A stretch of DNA of 64,000 nt. It comes from Isoetes taiwanensis. Taxonomy: Eukaryota; Streptophyta; Lycopodiopsida; Isoetales; Isoetaceae. The first letter of the stretch is position 1, and each line of letters opens with the position of its first letter. The DNA lies in the NCBI GenBank assembly GCA_021234155.1, contig JAJEKV010000168.1:553352-617351 (forward strand), in the 5' to 3' direction. The notes under the pieces are model-generated. The model worked only from the letters and a program-made list of their open reading frames with translations, did no database searches and had not been told where the DNA came from. This document shows, one piece after another, positions 62,197-64,000 of the stretch. A program made the position numbers and the translations under genes.

Positions 62197-64000
62197 AAAA
62201 TTTGAAGACCAAGAATACTGAGACCAAAAGACTTGAAGACAAAGATGCTGATGAAGAACCCAAAGGATGACTTTAAGTCAAGACACAAGTTCACAACTCA
62301 AACTCCAAGGATTGAATGCATTCTCTAGCTCTGAAGGCACTTATGAGGTTTGGAAGACCCCTGTGAAGATGGCAAGCTATGATATGGTATTTATCCTTCT
62401 CATATTGTGATGATTCTCTATTTGCCTTTTGTTCCATCATACCATCATCCTTATCCTGTTTTTTCACCCTCATTGCCTTTTCACATCCTATACCATCATG
62501 TATTTCATGTGTAACCATTTGTTTCATAGTTGACCTACCATGACCTAGGGCACATTTTCCAAGGAATTTGTCAAACCTAAAAGTTGCCTAGCATCGAGCT
62601 CTATATCACCATTCTCATCTCATGCCTTGCCATTCCATTGTCACACACTTCATACCAAGTAGCTAAAGCAAAACATATGTGCTAAGCACAAAAAATACAA
62701 AAAACACAAAGATGCCTAGTCACCACATGGCATGATGACTAGATGTACATGTCATCACCTCCAAAGCTACTTTGGTCCACTCATAATTTGCTACCTTCAT
62801 GTCTCATTCATCATGTTGCCACCTAAGCACCAAATTTCCACATCATCACATCACTCCACATCATCAAATGATGACTAGGCAAGTTTTAACCAAACTCAAA
62901 ATTGTTCAACCAAATGATCAAATTACCTTGGGAAGTGAACCTACTAGCCTTGTTTACCCTAGTTGACCTATTTTCTATCCTTCCACTACATTTTTACCTA
63001 TTGCCACCTCATCATCCATTAATGCAAAATACCTTGTTTGACCAACACAAATCACATTGACCTTGCCCAGTCATTCATCTTTTTAAGAAAAAATCAAAAT
63101 ATTATTTTTCCAAAATTTGGCCTTGCCATCTTGAAGTTCCCTTGAAAATATGCCACCTGGCACAAAAAATCTCAAAAAAAGACCCTATATAGACCTTCAA
63201 ATTTCATTTCTTGGGAATCGTGCCCCATGCCAAAAAATGCAAAAATTTTCCTATTCTACACCCCCATCTATCTACCCTCTTATCCTCTGCCAAGTGGCGT
63301 CCCCCCTGGCATGCCAAGTCGAAACACGAGCCGAGCTTGGCGTGGGAGGAGACCACGTAATCAGGAGAAAGGAAAATAGTTCCCTATTTATACCTTGTCC
63401 CACTTTTTGATCTCTGCCTGTGGGATATATCATGTCGAACCCTAAAATTTGAATTTTCCAAGAAACCACCTTTCTGTTGAGCCAAACGGGGTGATCATGG
63501 CATCTGTTGGCCAGTTTTGTCCTACTCCACTGAAAGAACAACCCAATTAGACCAAAACCGTGGCATTGATTGCGAATTTGCCAAGATCTGACCGTAGACA
63601 GGGGACTTTAAAAAAGGGGTTTGTTCTACTGAATTTTTTCGAGGGCCATAAGCGGATTTGAAGACCAAGAACGTGAAGTCGTGACGTCTACAGAGCTTAC
63701 AGAAGATTCTCCTGCTTCGGAAATCAAAATCTGAGGCATATGTGATGAAATATCCTTGAATCTTTTGAAACTTGAAATTTATTTTGATTGAGTTGTTCTT
63801 GGATGATCCAGTCGAACATTCTTGAATACCCTGTATTGTGAATTTGCTGTTTTGACTTAATGAAAATCGGAATTTGGGAAAAGAGTGTGTGAAAGTATGA
63901 TTGAACTCATTTTGCTATGCATTGTCATTTACAGTTTTGCATTGTCATTTACAGTTGAGCATAAAGGAATTAAGCAGAGTACAACTAGTGCTTGTGTAAA
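62197..64000. other. No supported gene
   Basis: AT-rich. Contains short stretches of CATCATCACATCA-like sequence (62700-62900) and no hAT N-terminal domain. Frames 62291-62527, 63150-63410 and 63272-63541 have no recognisable domain. Confidence 0.3.
63918..63957 (+). repeat. 20-bp tandem duplication
   Basis: TGCATTGTCATTTACAGTT occurs at 63918-63936 and 63938-63956. Confidence 0.9.

Overview
This is eukaryotic nuclear DNA from a land plant. The best evidence is an intron-containing heptahelical (adiponectin-receptor-like) gene of the plant HHP type at 26854-29161, with GT-AG junctions. A decayed PPR gene, a plant-type L1 LINE, hAT, Helitron, Harbinger-like and CACTA-like elements and very long (CT)n tracts agree with this. 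I cannot name the species. The mix of a Penelope-type reverse transcriptase and a Crypton-type tyrosine recombinase makes a seed-free plant (fern, lycophyte or moss) more likely to me than a flowering plant, but that is inference. No bacterial genes, CRISPR arrays, rRNA or intact tRNA genes were seen.

The window is almost entirely accessory DNA. 1-4150 holds a decayed LINE inserted in a hAT transposase, and the same nested pair recurs in better condition at 57388-62196. 5175-6370 is a 1.2 kb element with terminal inverted repeats and a TTA target duplication (Harbinger/Tourist type). 6684-13697 holds a two-ORF retroelement on the minus strand: an RGG-tailed ORF1, then a reverse transcriptase of Penelope/telomerase-like type. 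It is bracketed by a 50-bp direct repeat and by (CCACA)n and (GGTGT)n arrays. 13.7-22 kb is mostly unrecognised, with exon-like fragments and a candidate Helitron 3' terminus at 19983-20012. 22893-25043 is a decayed Helitron PIF1-type helicase, followed by three tandem SINE-like units.

26854-29161 is the HHP gene, with 3 exons on the minus strand and frameshifts in exon 3. Upstream of it lies a short L1-derived retroposon (29300-30491) with a 15-bp target duplication. 32-43 kb is a field of diverged repeats (promoter-like blocks, Ser/Pro-rich ORFs, (CT)n tracts, minisatellites) with a PPR remnant at 34956-36509. 44204-50090 is an L1 LINE on the minus strand, dead in the RT active site and carrying a CACTA-like insertion.

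52305-56326 is the most unusual coding feature. It is a multi-exon gene on the plus strand for a Crypton/DUF3504-type tyrosine recombinase, broken by stops, frameshifts and a 1,568-bp solo LTR with a perfect 5-bp target duplication.

Most reading frames are broken by single-base indels. Some of this is normal transposon decay. Clustered frameshifts in an otherwise conserved host exon (HHP exon 3) leave open a contribution from consensus errors in the assembly.
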